Notes under the pieces: generated by a model | Database searches by the model: none | The model's input: only the letters and a program-made list of their open reading frames with translations | What the model was told of the DNA's origin: nothing | IMG/VR virus record: IMGVR_UViG_3300027736_000067 | Span: 1 to 52,322 of that record | Strand: one strand, 5' to 3' | DNA: 52,322 nt | Source of the DNA: a virus | Shown here: positions 45,945 to 52,322 of the stretch, piece after piece | Layout: the number at the start of each line of letters is the position of its first letter | How positions within the stretch are numbered: position 1 is the first letter of the stretch | Made by a program: the position numbers and the translations under genes

Positions 45945-46616
45945 ATGATAAAAATACCTGTAGATACCAAAAATATACCAGAAGTTAATGTATGGATTAC
46001 TTCTGACACCCACTATTCTCACAAGAATATATGTAGGGGGGTTACAGCTTGGAGAACCCAAGAAGGTGAAACACCTATATCCCAAACTCGTGACTTTTCC
46101 ACAATAGAAAAAATGAATGCCACAATTGTTAATAACATTAACGAATATGTTGGGCAAGATGATATATTAATTCACCTTGGTGACTGGTCGTTTGGTGGAT
46201 TTGACCAAATACGTGAATTTTGGAATAGACTTATATGTAAAAACATACATTTGATACTCGGAAACCACGACCACCACATAGAAAATAATAGAGATGGGTC
46301 TCAAGGGTTATTTAAATCTGTTTCTCACTACAATACACTTGAAATGGGACAATTTAAATTCCGTTTGATGCACTACCCCATAAGTTCTTGGGATGGTCTT
46401 AATAAGGGTGTAATGCACTTACACGGTCACTGTCACCTTCCAACCCACATGAGGTTTGGTAAAGGTCAAAGAATGGATGTTGGTATGGATGGTCACCCTG
46501 AATTTAGACCGTACAACTTATACAGAGAAGTCGTACCTTTGTTAAGGCACAGAGAACAATTATCTGAGATGCCAGCTGACCACCACTTAGAAAGATTATT
46601 AAATTCGGATAAGTAA
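45945..46616 (+). CDS. Calcineurin-like metallophosphoesterase, 223 aa
   Basis: The dinuclear-metal motifs are complete: ITSDTHYSHKNI (D-x-H), HLGDWSFGG (G-D), LILGNHDHH (G-N-H-D), a later HYP and MHLHGHCHLP (G-H-x-H). The size and order match small phosphodiesterases found in many phages. Possible substrates are cyclic or linear oligonucleotides or nucleotides, including signals of anti-phage systems; not determined. It shares an ATGA overlap with the next gene. Confidence 0.88.
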   Translation: MIKIPVDTKNIPEVNVWITSDTHYSHKNICRGVTAWRTQEGETPISQTRDFSTIEKMNATIVNNINEYVGQDDILIHLGDWSFGGFDQIREFWNRLICKNIHLILGNHDHHIENNRDGSQGLFKSVSHYNTLEMGQFKFRLMHYPISSWDGLNKGVMHLHGHCHLPTHMRFGKGQRMDVGMDGHPEFRPYNLYREVVPLLRHREQLSEMPADHHLERLLNSDK

Positions 46617-46942
46617 TGACAACGGTAGAATTATTTTATACTCCTCCAAAAGACGAATACTTTGAGGAATTACGAACAATTTGCATTCGTTTTTGGAGGA
46701 CTTTTGATGAGGTTGAATATGTTGATGAAAAAATTGGTAGAATAAAAAGTTTAAAAAATGAAGGTTGTGATTTTGTGATGATGGTACAAATGATTCATCC
46801 AGTTAGTAGACAATTTATCTCAAAAGCATTATCTTTGGAGACCCGAAACGAAATTAGTATGAGAATGTATGGGTGGGAAAAAGAAAATGAATTTGATTTT
46901 TTTAATATTTGGAATATAGATAATAACATAATAGAAAATTGA
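46616..46942 (+). CDS. Hypothetical protein, 108 aa
   Basis: Not recognised. MTTVELFYTPPKDEYFEELR is followed by a charged helical body (EVEYVDEKIGRIKSLKNEG) and ISMRMYGWEKENEFDFF. Its start overlaps the phosphoesterase stop, so the two are translationally coupled. Confidence 0.6.
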   Translation: MTTVELFYTPPKDEYFEELRTICIRFWRTFDEVEYVDEKIGRIKSLKNEGCDFVMMVQMIHPVSRQFISKALSLETRNEISMRMYGWEKENEFDFFNIWNIDNNIIEN

Positions 46943-46948
46943 TAGAAG

Positions 46949-47182
46949 ATGAAAAATCCTTTTTGTTATATAGGAGCACATAATTGGGAATACAGTAGAG
47001 AAAAACATAAAGTTGAGGGGCACCCAAATAACCGAGAATTCATTCGTGTAGTCGTAAGAGAATGTAAATGGTGTGGACATAGAGAACACCATCTTCTTCC
47101 AAGAATTAACGGAAAATTTGGAAATTGGAGTAATTTTGACGATATTAGTAAAGATGACACAATAAATTTTGAAAAATTATAA
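46949..47182 (+). CDS. Small zinc-ribbon-like protein, 77 aa
   Basis: The Cys/His spacing (FCYIGAHNW, then VRECKWCGHREHHLLP) resembles the short DUF1660-type phage zinc proteins. The end is neutral. Function unknown. Confidence 0.6.
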   Translation: MKNPFCYIGAHNWEYSREKHKVEGHPNNREFIRVVVRECKWCGHREHHLLPRINGKFGNWSNFDDISKDDTINFEKL

Positions 47183-47201
47183 ATTAAAAAAAAACAAACA
47201 C

Positions 47202-47423
47202 ATGCAGACATTAGTATTCAACACATCAACAAAATCAGCAAAGCTTTATGATGGTAAAGCGGAAGATTCAGAAGTCCTATACACTTATAGCGACGTACCA
47301 ACCGTAAAAATTGAAGACGGTTATTATCAAGTAATGCAAATAGACAAGACATCAGCGGAAGAAACAAGAGTTCCCGTTGCTCGTATCCCAATCGCGAATA
47401 CCAACATGTTAATTAAGAAGTAA
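47202..47423 (+). CDS. Hypothetical protein, 73 aa
   Basis: Not recognised. The start is taken at MQTLVFNTSTKSAKLYDGKA because the codons before it overlap the upstream gene and are Lys/Asn-only. It has a beta-hairpin-like sequence VPTVKIEDGYYQVMQIDKT. Confidence 0.6.
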   Translation: MQTLVFNTSTKSAKLYDGKAEDSEVLYTYSDVPTVKIEDGYYQVMQIDKTSAEETRVPVARIPIANTNMLIKK

Positions 47424-47425
47424 CA

Positions 47426-47671
47426 ATGAAAGACAAATTAAATGAAATATATCACAATACTATACCACATTCGTCCTTTTTATCAAAGAGTGCTATAGAT
47501 AGTTGCATGTATCAATCTTATATGTTAGGTAAAGACGAGAATATTGAGAATTATAATCAATTAAAAAAAACATTTTTAGACCTTTTGGAGTATTGGGGTG
47601 ACTACGGTAAATACAATTCAGGTAGAAACCAAATGGAAGAAGATTGGAAAAAAGAAGCAGGATTATTATGA
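47426..47671 (+). CDS. Hypothetical protein, 81 aa
   Basis: Not recognised. MKDKLNEIYHNTIPHSSFLS leads into a charged helical body (LKKTFLDLLEYWGDYGKYN). It is 2 nt from the upstream gene and shares ATGA with the next. Confidence 0.55.
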   Translation: MKDKLNEIYHNTIPHSSFLSKSAIDSCMYQSYMLGKDENIENYNQLKKTFLDLLEYWGDYGKYNSGRNQMEEDWKKEAGLL

Positions 47672-47856
47672 AAAAATGGTTTATTGAACACAATAATTTT
47701 TATCGTATCCGAGGCAAATACTGGATTATTCCATGTATAAGTCTTTGGTACGATAAAGAATATTTTTTAGAAACAGGTGTTACATCACCAGCATTTGGAT
47801 TACAAATTAGTTGGATAAGTTGGGCCTACGGCATTACAATACAAAAAGGATATTGA
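47668..47856 (+). CDS. Small aromatic protein, 62 aa
   Basis: The start at MKKWFIEHNNFYRIRGKYWI is fixed by an ATGA overlap with the previous stop. It is rich in Trp/Tyr and may be membrane-peripheral (ISLWYDKEYFLETG). The thymidylate synthase gene starts 1 nt after its stop. Function unknown. Confidence 0.55.
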   Translation: MKKWFIEHNNFYRIRGKYWIIPCISLWYDKEYFLETGVTSPAFGLQISWISWAYGITIQKGY

Positions 47857-47857
47857 T

Positions 47858-48871
47858 ATGAATAGCAATTATTTAGACGAATGGTATCAAGCTTTACTAT
47901 CATTACTAGTGAGTAAAGACCAAAGTTTTAACAAATCAGATAGAACAGGGACAGGAACCAAATCATTGTTTGGAATTCAGTTCAGACATAATATGTCTGA
48001 TGGATTTCCATTACTCACAACAAAGAAGATGGCATGGAAAACTATGGTAGTTGAACTATTGTGGTTCCTTCGTGGAGAGACTAATATCAAGTTTTTATTG
48101 GATTACGATTGTCATATTTGGGATGGTGATGCTTATAAGAATTATTCAAGTAATGTTCAACCATGGGAACCTCATTTAGATATGAATCAATTCATTGAAC
48201 GAATTAAAAATAATGAAGAGTTTCGTAATAAGTGGGGTGAATTAGGACCAATCTATGGTAAGCAATGGAGAAGTTGGAAATACCAAAAGAATGAATGGTA
48301 TGACGGAAAGAATCACTACGAAGAAGAATCAAAATCAATAGACCAAATCCAAAACCTAATCAACGAGCTAAAAACAAATCCCGATAGTAGAAGATTGATG
48401 GTTAACGCATGGAATGTGGGTGAATTAGACCAAATGGTATTACCCCCTTGTCATTATGGATTTCAAGTTTATACGAGAGAAAATAATGGACAACGTTACC
48501 TTTCTTTAATGTGGAATCAACGTTCAGTAGATACATTTTTAGGATTACCATTCAACATTGCATCTTATGGTTTGTTATTGGAAATAATCGCCAAAGAAGT
48601 GAATATGGTTCCTGACCAACTTATTGGAAATCTTGGTGATGTTCATTTATACCTAAATCATATTGAACAGGCAAAAGAACAGATTGGAAGAACTCCATAC
48701 GAACTACCAACAGTTAAAATAACTGAACGTAATTGGTACATGCATGAGGCAGTTAAAGAACATTTAGGTGAAAAAACTCTTGATGAAAAACTTAAAAGTT
48801 ATAGACCTGATTGTTTTGAATTAATCGGATATGAATCACACCCAAAAATTAAAGCTCCGTTGAGCAACTAA
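47858..48871 (+). CDS. thyA: Thymidylate synthase, 337 aa
   Basis: Makes dTMP from dUMP with methylene-tetrahydrofolate. Key sites: the N-terminal RTGTGTKSLFG loop, GPIYGKQWRSW, SRRLMVNAWNV, the catalytic Cys198 in LPPCHYGFQVY, QRSVDTFLGLPFNIASYGLL with Asn233, and GDVHLYLNH. Asn233 is the residue that selects uracil; dCMP hydroxymethylases have Asp there. The protein is of the longer type with an insertion at about 90-130, as in Lactobacillus TS. It may help replace host-derived thymidine supply. Confidence 0.95.
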   Translation: MNSNYLDEWYQALLSLLVSKDQSFNKSDRTGTGTKSLFGIQFRHNMSDGFPLLTTKKMAWKTMVVELLWFLRGETNIKFLLDYDCHIWDGDAYKNYSSNVQPWEPHLDMNQFIERIKNNEEFRNKWGELGPIYGKQWRSWKYQKNEWYDGKNHYEEESKSIDQIQNLINELKTNPDSRRLMVNAWNVGELDQMVLPPCHYGFQVYTRENNGQRYLSLMWNQRSVDTFLGLPFNIASYGLLLEIIAKEVNMVPDQLIGNLGDVHLYLNHIEQAKEQIGRTPYELPTVKITERNWYMHEAVKEHLGEKTLDEKLKSYRPDCFELIGYESHPKIKAPLSN

Positions 48872-48872
48872 C

Positions 48873-49058
48873 ATGGACAAAGAAGAAGATAAAATATCAA
48901 AAGCCCTAAGGTCCAAAAAATTCAAAGAATCTTTCAGAAAAAGGGTTGAGGAAGAAACGTGGGGTAAAGATAAACCAATGGTTTATTTAGATGAAGATGG
49001 TTGGATTGTAAAACATTGGAAAGACGGAACAATAGAAAAAATTCAAAAGGCTAATTAA
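48873..49058 (+). CDS. Small charged protein, 61 aa
   Basis: Not recognised. It is very charged (MDKEEDKISKALRSKKFKES), with a C-terminal beta-hairpin VYLDEDGWIVKHWKDGT. It is 1 nt downstream of thymidylate synthase. Confidence 0.5.
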   Translation: MDKEEDKISKALRSKKFKESFRKRVEEETWGKDKPMVYLDEDGWIVKHWKDGTIEKIQKAN

Positions 49059-49062
49059 AATA

Positions 49063-49284
49063 ATGGAATACCAAATAATACTGCCAGAAATAATTGGAGA
49101 TGAATGGCAAAATATTGGAATTGATTTTGAACCTCAATCAATTACAGGAAATATTAGAGGAGAAAACATTGATAAAACAATTATCAGTTTAAAAAAATAT
49201 GCAATATATTTGGACAATCGTTATTTAAAAGATTATAAAATAATAAAAGAAGAAACCAAAACCATACTTAAATTAATTGTTTGA
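49063..49284 (+). CDS. Hypothetical protein, 73 aa
   Basis: Not recognised. MEYQIILPEIIGDEWQNIGI, then a charged middle and basic C-terminus. It is convergent with the 49890 gene, overlapping it by 12 nt. Confidence 0.5.
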   Translation: MEYQIILPEIIGDEWQNIGIDFEPQSITGNIRGENIDKTIISLKKYAIYLDNRYLKDYKIIKEETKTILKLIV

Positions 49285-49890
49285 TAAAGGAAAAGTCACA
49301 TAAAGTTGGTTAATTTTCATTGCAAATTTATGTATCAAACTATTAACTCTACCCATATCTTCAAAATCAAGGTTTTTTGATTCCATATACTTTAAAAGTC
49401 CTTGAATCATTTTGTTTTTAGCTTCATCAGCCATTTCCAATACTTCTTGGAATGATTCGTTATCTTCCTCATGTTCTCCATGATATCTGTCTATCCATTC
49501 TTTACCTGAATATAAAAAAGGTGCCGACTGAAACATGTTAATAACCCCAGAATCTCTAACTTTTTGTAAAAATTTTTTCAAAAATTTATAATCAAAATTT
49601 TCAAACACCTCAGGATTTTTACTAAAAAAATCATATTCAGGAGAACCACTTGCGTGTTCTTGAATTTCTTGTGGCGCTAATTTCCAAGCATCTGTTGATG
49701 TTATTAGAGCAAGACTACTCCCGTTGTCCCACTTAACGTTAATAAGACTATCATTTTCAGACTCAAACGGGTCTCTTGTTATTCTTGCAACCGTCCCCAA
49801 CGTACCTGGAGGAACACCAGTTTCCCCTTCCATATGGAAACACATTACTCTATCACCAACTTTTAACTCAGGATTTAATTGACCTTTCAT
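49273..49890 (-). CDS. Phage protein with KOW/SH3-like N-terminus, 205 aa
   Basis: The first 70 residues (LKVGDRVMCFHMEGETGVPP, GTLGTVARITRD, LINVKWDNGSSLALI) look like a small beta-barrel that could bind nucleic acid or protein. The rest is helical and acidic (EEDNESFQEVLEMADEAKN). Late-type motif TATATTTATT lies 3 nt before the ATG, divergent from another late-type gene. Confidence 0.65.
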   Translation of the reverse strand: MKGQLNPELKVGDRVMCFHMEGETGVPPGTLGTVARITRDPFESENDSLINVKWDNGSSLALITSTDAWKLAPQEIQEHASGSPEYDFFSKNPEVFENFDYKFLKKFLQKVRDSGVINMFQSAPFLYSGKEWIDRYHGEHEEDNESFQEVLEMADEAKNKMIQGLLKYMESKNLDFEDMGRVNSLIHKFAMKINQLYVTFPLSNN

Positions 49891-49893
49891 AAC

Positions 49894-49903
49894 AATAAAT
49901 ATA
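49894..49903 (-). promoter_or_regulatory. Late-type motif before 49890 gene
   Basis: TATATTTATT on the coding strand, 3 nt before the ATG. Confidence 0.5.
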
Positions 49904-49909
49904 TTATAA

Positions 49910-49918
49910 GTATTTATA
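49910..49918 (+). promoter_or_regulatory. Late-type motif GTATTTATA before 49925 gene
   Basis: Exact GTATTTATA, 6 nt before the ATG and back-to-back with the motif of the divergent gene. Confidence 0.6.
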
Positions 49919-49924
49919 TTACAT

Positions 49925-50545
49925 ATGGACTTTTTAATAACAGAATCTCAATTACAACTAATATTACTTGAACAAAGTGACTCAAAGCTCACAAGTAATA
50001 TGAAACAACTATTTTCGTTCACAAACAATATGGTTAACAAAGTAATTAAAAACTACGGACTTAACATTAAAATGTTGTTGACGTGGGGTACTGCTGTTGG
50101 TGGATTAGTAATGCCATTAGATAATTTTATAAAAGAAGGTGGTTTTAATTTATCAGAAAAAGAAAGAATGTTGGTTTTAGCTGGAGTTGCTTTCACAATT
50201 TTTTTTGAAAATAAAAGAGGGATTGTTTCAATTTTGAAAAAAATTAAAGAAGAAGGTCTTCAAGAAGTTTTTGATAAAGTTTTAACCAAAGGGGACCAAT
50301 TAAAAAATTCTTTTTCCAGATTTTTAGAATCTTGTAATATAACTAGTGGAGCTGTTTTGGATACTGTTGCATATAGTTTTTTAATTCCAATTATTGCGGA
50401 TATCTATTCCGTATCAACTCAATCATCAAATCCAACTGAAGCAGCAATTTTAATCACTGAAAGATTAGTAGCTTCTGCTGTGGTAGTTTTAAGTAAGGAA
50501 ATAATAAGTGCAGGACTTAAAAAAATTGTTAAAAAGCTTAAGTAA
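49925..50545 (+). CDS. Probable virion-internal membrane-active protein, 206 aa
   Basis: The N-terminus MDFLITESQLQLILLEQSDS contains ITE|S, an exact T4-type prohead protease site. Four hydrophobic stretches follow (about 50-65, 83-95, 145-160, 178-195), for example LTWGTAVGGLVMPLDNF and DTVAYSFLIPIIADIY. The C-terminus is basic (GLKKIVKKLK). Cleavable leader and membrane-active body suggest a protein ejected with DNA, but a holin is also possible. It is convergent with the 51284 gene. Confidence 0.6.
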   Translation: MDFLITESQLQLILLEQSDSKLTSNMKQLFSFTNNMVNKVIKNYGLNIKMLLTWGTAVGGLVMPLDNFIKEGGFNLSEKERMLVLAGVAFTIFFENKRGIVSILKKIKEEGLQEVFDKVLTKGDQLKNSFSRFLESCNITSGAVLDTVAYSFLIPIIADIYSVSTQSSNPTEAAILITERLVASAVVVLSKEIISAGLKKIVKKLK

Positions 50546-51284
50546 ACATTCCATCTTCTAAATCATAGTGATTACCCCACTTATTGTCAACCTCGAACCC
50601 ATCTATTTTTATGATAAAGAATCTTGCTTGATAATATAAATCATCAATACCCATAATATCAATCTCATTACCCATTACATCATAGATTACATTATTAATT
50701 TTATCTCTCAAGTAATCAGTATCATACATCACGTTCAAAATAGCACCAGCAACGTCATCGGCAATTTTCAAATTAGGTACCGCATAATGACTATCTAATA
50801 AGAAGTGAGATATTTCAATATCAAAGTTGAAATCAATGTACACGTCATTTAACTCGTAGAATTCTCCCATTGGTCTCCAATATACATCAAAAGTCAATGG
50901 GCCTATTGCTGTTTTTAAAGTTACTTCTTTAACTTCTCTTCTCATCGCAAATAACACTTCTCTTTGTTTCTCATGGGAAATAAAAACACCTCCCTTAATT
51001 GGTTCTTTCCCATCAACTAATATTTTTTCTGAATAGGAAAAAGAACTACCAACGTATTTCCATATATTACTAAGAATGTCGTGAATATGTCCACTGAACA
51101 CTGGTGTTGCATATGATTGACCCTTAACAGGTAAAACAACATTAACCACAATATCAAAACTCCACCCTTTTTCATCTGGTTCTATTGATAAAAAGTAATA
51201 TTCATAACCATCCTTATTAAAAGAATGGTCCATCAATACCTTACGAAATATTTTTAACTCAGTATCTTTTAGTTCAGTATTCAT
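50538..51284 (-). CDS. Hypothetical protein, 248 aa
   Basis: Not recognised. It has a beta-rich N-terminal half (YYFLSIEPDEKGWSFDIVVN) and a mixed C-terminal half with acidic segments (IDFNFDIEISHFLLDSHY, NEIDIMGIDDLYYQARFFI). Its start overlaps the stop of the zincin gene (TAATG), so they are probably partners. Confidence 0.6.
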   Translation of the reverse strand: MNTELKDTELKIFRKVLMDHSFNKDGYEYYFLSIEPDEKGWSFDIVVNVVLPVKGQSYATPVFSGHIHDILSNIWKYVGSSFSYSEKILVDGKEPIKGGVFISHEKQREVLFAMRREVKEVTLKTAIGPLTFDVYWRPMGEFYELNDVYIDFNFDIEISHFLLDSHYAVPNLKIADDVAGAILNVMYDTDYLRDKINNVIYDVMGNEIDIMGIDDLYYQARFFIIKIDGFEVDNKWGNHYDLEDGMFT

Positions 51285-52273
51285 TATTTCTGAATAATTT
51301 TTTGTATCACCTTTTCTTGTTGGTCAGGATTTAAATTATGTTTGTGTGGATTTTTGACAAACCAATTTCTAACCAATGTTTCAAAATCAACTCTTTCACC
51401 CTTTGCTCTTCTTCTGAATCCAGCTCTTTGAGCTTCTAACTCATGTGGCTGAGTATAATACTTATATGGGTCTTTAGGTTCTTTTTTAGGAAACTTATAT
51501 CCTTGTTCAAATTGCTTTATATGTTCAAATTCATGTCTAAGAATCTCATTTAATTCACTCGTTAATTCTTTCAGATTTGTATATCCATCCTTTGGGTTTG
51601 AAATGATTGTAAGATAAATTAAATCATCGTCTCTATAATAATCGGCATCAACATCAACACCTTGAACAGTATCATCTAATTGTAAGTCTAAAAATATTGA
51701 AAATTCAGTTTCCATATCAGGAAACTTATACGTTAACTCATCGTCTCTCAAATCTTCAGGTAATCCAAAATCACCTTCTCTTTGATGTTTGAAAAATGCA
51801 ATAATATCTTGGACAACGGTTCTAACAGCATTATCAAATCTGGCTTCTTTGATTAAACTTTCATTTAACTTCATTGGTTCTACTTCATTTACTACTTTAG
51901 TTAACATTGCGTTTGGTAATGAAAAATACTTTAAAAACTCTGACAATTTTTTACTCATAACCCACTCAAAATTCAAATAAGCATTATTATCAAATGTTTT
52001 AATTTCAGTTTCTCGTCCAAGTTGTGCACTTAATATGGAGTTAAATTTGTCAGAATTTTTGTTTGTTGGTAAAATATATGCCGTGAATTGAACAAACGGT
52101 TTGGACTCTCCCATATTAAGGTAATGTTTCATACCTGTTAATTTTACCTTAACGTTTGTTGGGATTTCTAAATTTCCTTCAGAATCCGCAAGATAATACA
52201 TTTCAAATACATGATTCTTCAAAAATTTGTTGGCAGATACTATACCCTGTCTTATTTCATCAAGTTCACTCAT
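51284..52273 (-). CDS. Zincin-like protein, 329 aa
   Basis: The start is placed at MSELDEIRQGIVSANKFLKN by a late-type motif 4 nt upstream. The C-terminal half has ILRHEFEHIKQFEQGYKFP, an HExxH zinc motif near residue 255, then YYTQPHELEAQRAGFRRRA about 25 residues later, the order seen in putative phage metallopeptidases. The middle holds LNESLIKEARF, with two prohead-protease-like sites (LNE|S, IKE|A), which could release the catalytic half. It parallels the zincin at 13954. Confidence 0.65.
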   Translation of the reverse strand: MSELDEIRQGIVSANKFLKNHVFEMYYLADSEGNLEIPTNVKVKLTGMKHYLNMGESKPFVQFTAYILPTNKNSDKFNSILSAQLGRETEIKTFDNNAYLNFEWVMSKKLSEFLKYFSLPNAMLTKVVNEVEPMKLNESLIKEARFDNAVRTVVQDIIAFFKHQREGDFGLPEDLRDDELTYKFPDMETEFSIFLDLQLDDTVQGVDVDADYYRDDDLIYLTIISNPKDGYTNLKELTSELNEILRHEFEHIKQFEQGYKFPKKEPKDPYKYYTQPHELEAQRAGFRRRAKGERVDFETLVRNWFVKNPHKHNLNPDQQEKVIQKIIQK

Positions 52274-52275
52274 TA

Positions 52276-52322
52276 TCAATAAATACCAAAAGGTATTGAT
52301 AATCCAACACCATATCTAACTT
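52276..52322 (-). CDS. C-terminal fragment of an upstream gene (cut by window edge)
   Basis: Fourteen residues, VRYGVGLSIPFGIY, end at a TGA. The alternating small/hydrophobic pattern and aromatic last residue resemble the last strand of an outer-membrane beta-barrel. Too short to be sure. Confidence 0.35.
   Translation of the reverse strand, partial: VRYGVGLSIPFGIY
52278..52287 (-). promoter_or_regulatory. Late-type motif before zincin gene
   Basis: GGTATTTATT on the coding strand, 4 nt before the ATG at 52273. It is part of a possible hairpin, ATACC-AAAA-GGTAT. Confidence 0.5.

Noticed and set aside
47858-48871. Reading thymidylate synthase as a dCMP hydroxymethylase
   Set aside because: The base-selecting residue is Asn233 (uracil type), not Asp.

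Overview
The window is a piece of a large, AT-rich, T4-like tailed phage that infects a member of the Bacteroidota. The phage evidence is a gp21-like prohead protease cut by the left edge, a gp20-like portal and a gp17-like large terminase. The host evidence is the promoter type (TTTG, about 19-20 nt, TAnnTTTG), the near absence of Shine-Dalgarno sequences, three Bacteroidota-style lipoproteins, and a bS21, tmRNA and HNH protein of Bacteroidota type. Nothing in the window requires an altered genetic code.

Layout. 1-11.7 kb: head and packaging genes, nearly all on the minus strand (prohead protease, portal, terminase, acidic and proline-rich head proteins, a Thr/Pro-repeat protein, a nucleotidyltransferase-like protein, a KTSC protein, Hsp20), with a phage bS21 on the plus strand. 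11.7-24.8 kb: a ClpC-like unfoldase without its N-domain, divergent from Hsp20 across a palindrome-rich region; peptidases; a methyltransferase; a complete tmRNA gene; a sulfotransferase-like protein; two HAD proteins; and a large protein with tandem M23 domains. 24.8-30.8 kb: 22 tRNA genes, all on the minus strand and covering every amino acid except Ala, interleaved with small ORFs and with folded spacer RNAs, several closed by 7-10 bp terminal stems. 30.9-37.7 kb: micro-ORFs, a lipoprotein, an HNH nuclease, two tandem NodU/CmcH-type carbamoyltransferases and ClpP. 37.7-45.5 kb: probable virion-internal proteins, two oxygenase-like proteins, a GT17-like glycosyltransferase and an acidic zinc-ribbon protein. 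45.5-52.3 kb: an attenuator-like leader RNA, a metallophosphoesterase, small accessory genes, thymidylate synthase, and more probable late proteins including a zincin.

How the parts may work together. The phage brings its own translation layer (bS21, 22 tRNAs, tmRNA) and matching proteolysis parts (ClpC-like unfoldase with a ClpP-docking loop, ClpP, Hsp20). The tmRNA tag looks extended past the ancestral terminal Ala-Ala, so it may be read differently from the host tag. Two promoter classes are visible. Host-type boxes lie before tmRNA, clpC, bS21, HNH and several accessory genes, often only 4-7 nt from the start codon, which predicts leaderless mRNAs. A second motif, (G)TATTTATA, lies mostly 3-6 or 12-13 nt before about 20 genes, including the portal gene and other probable virion genes, and is a candidate late promoter. 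Many of the same genes start with a short peptide ending in (L/I/V)-x-E before A/G/S, the cleavage pattern of T4-type prohead proteases, so they may be packaged inside the head and trimmed there.

Limits: assignments come from reading motifs by eye. No database search, folding program or covariance model was run.
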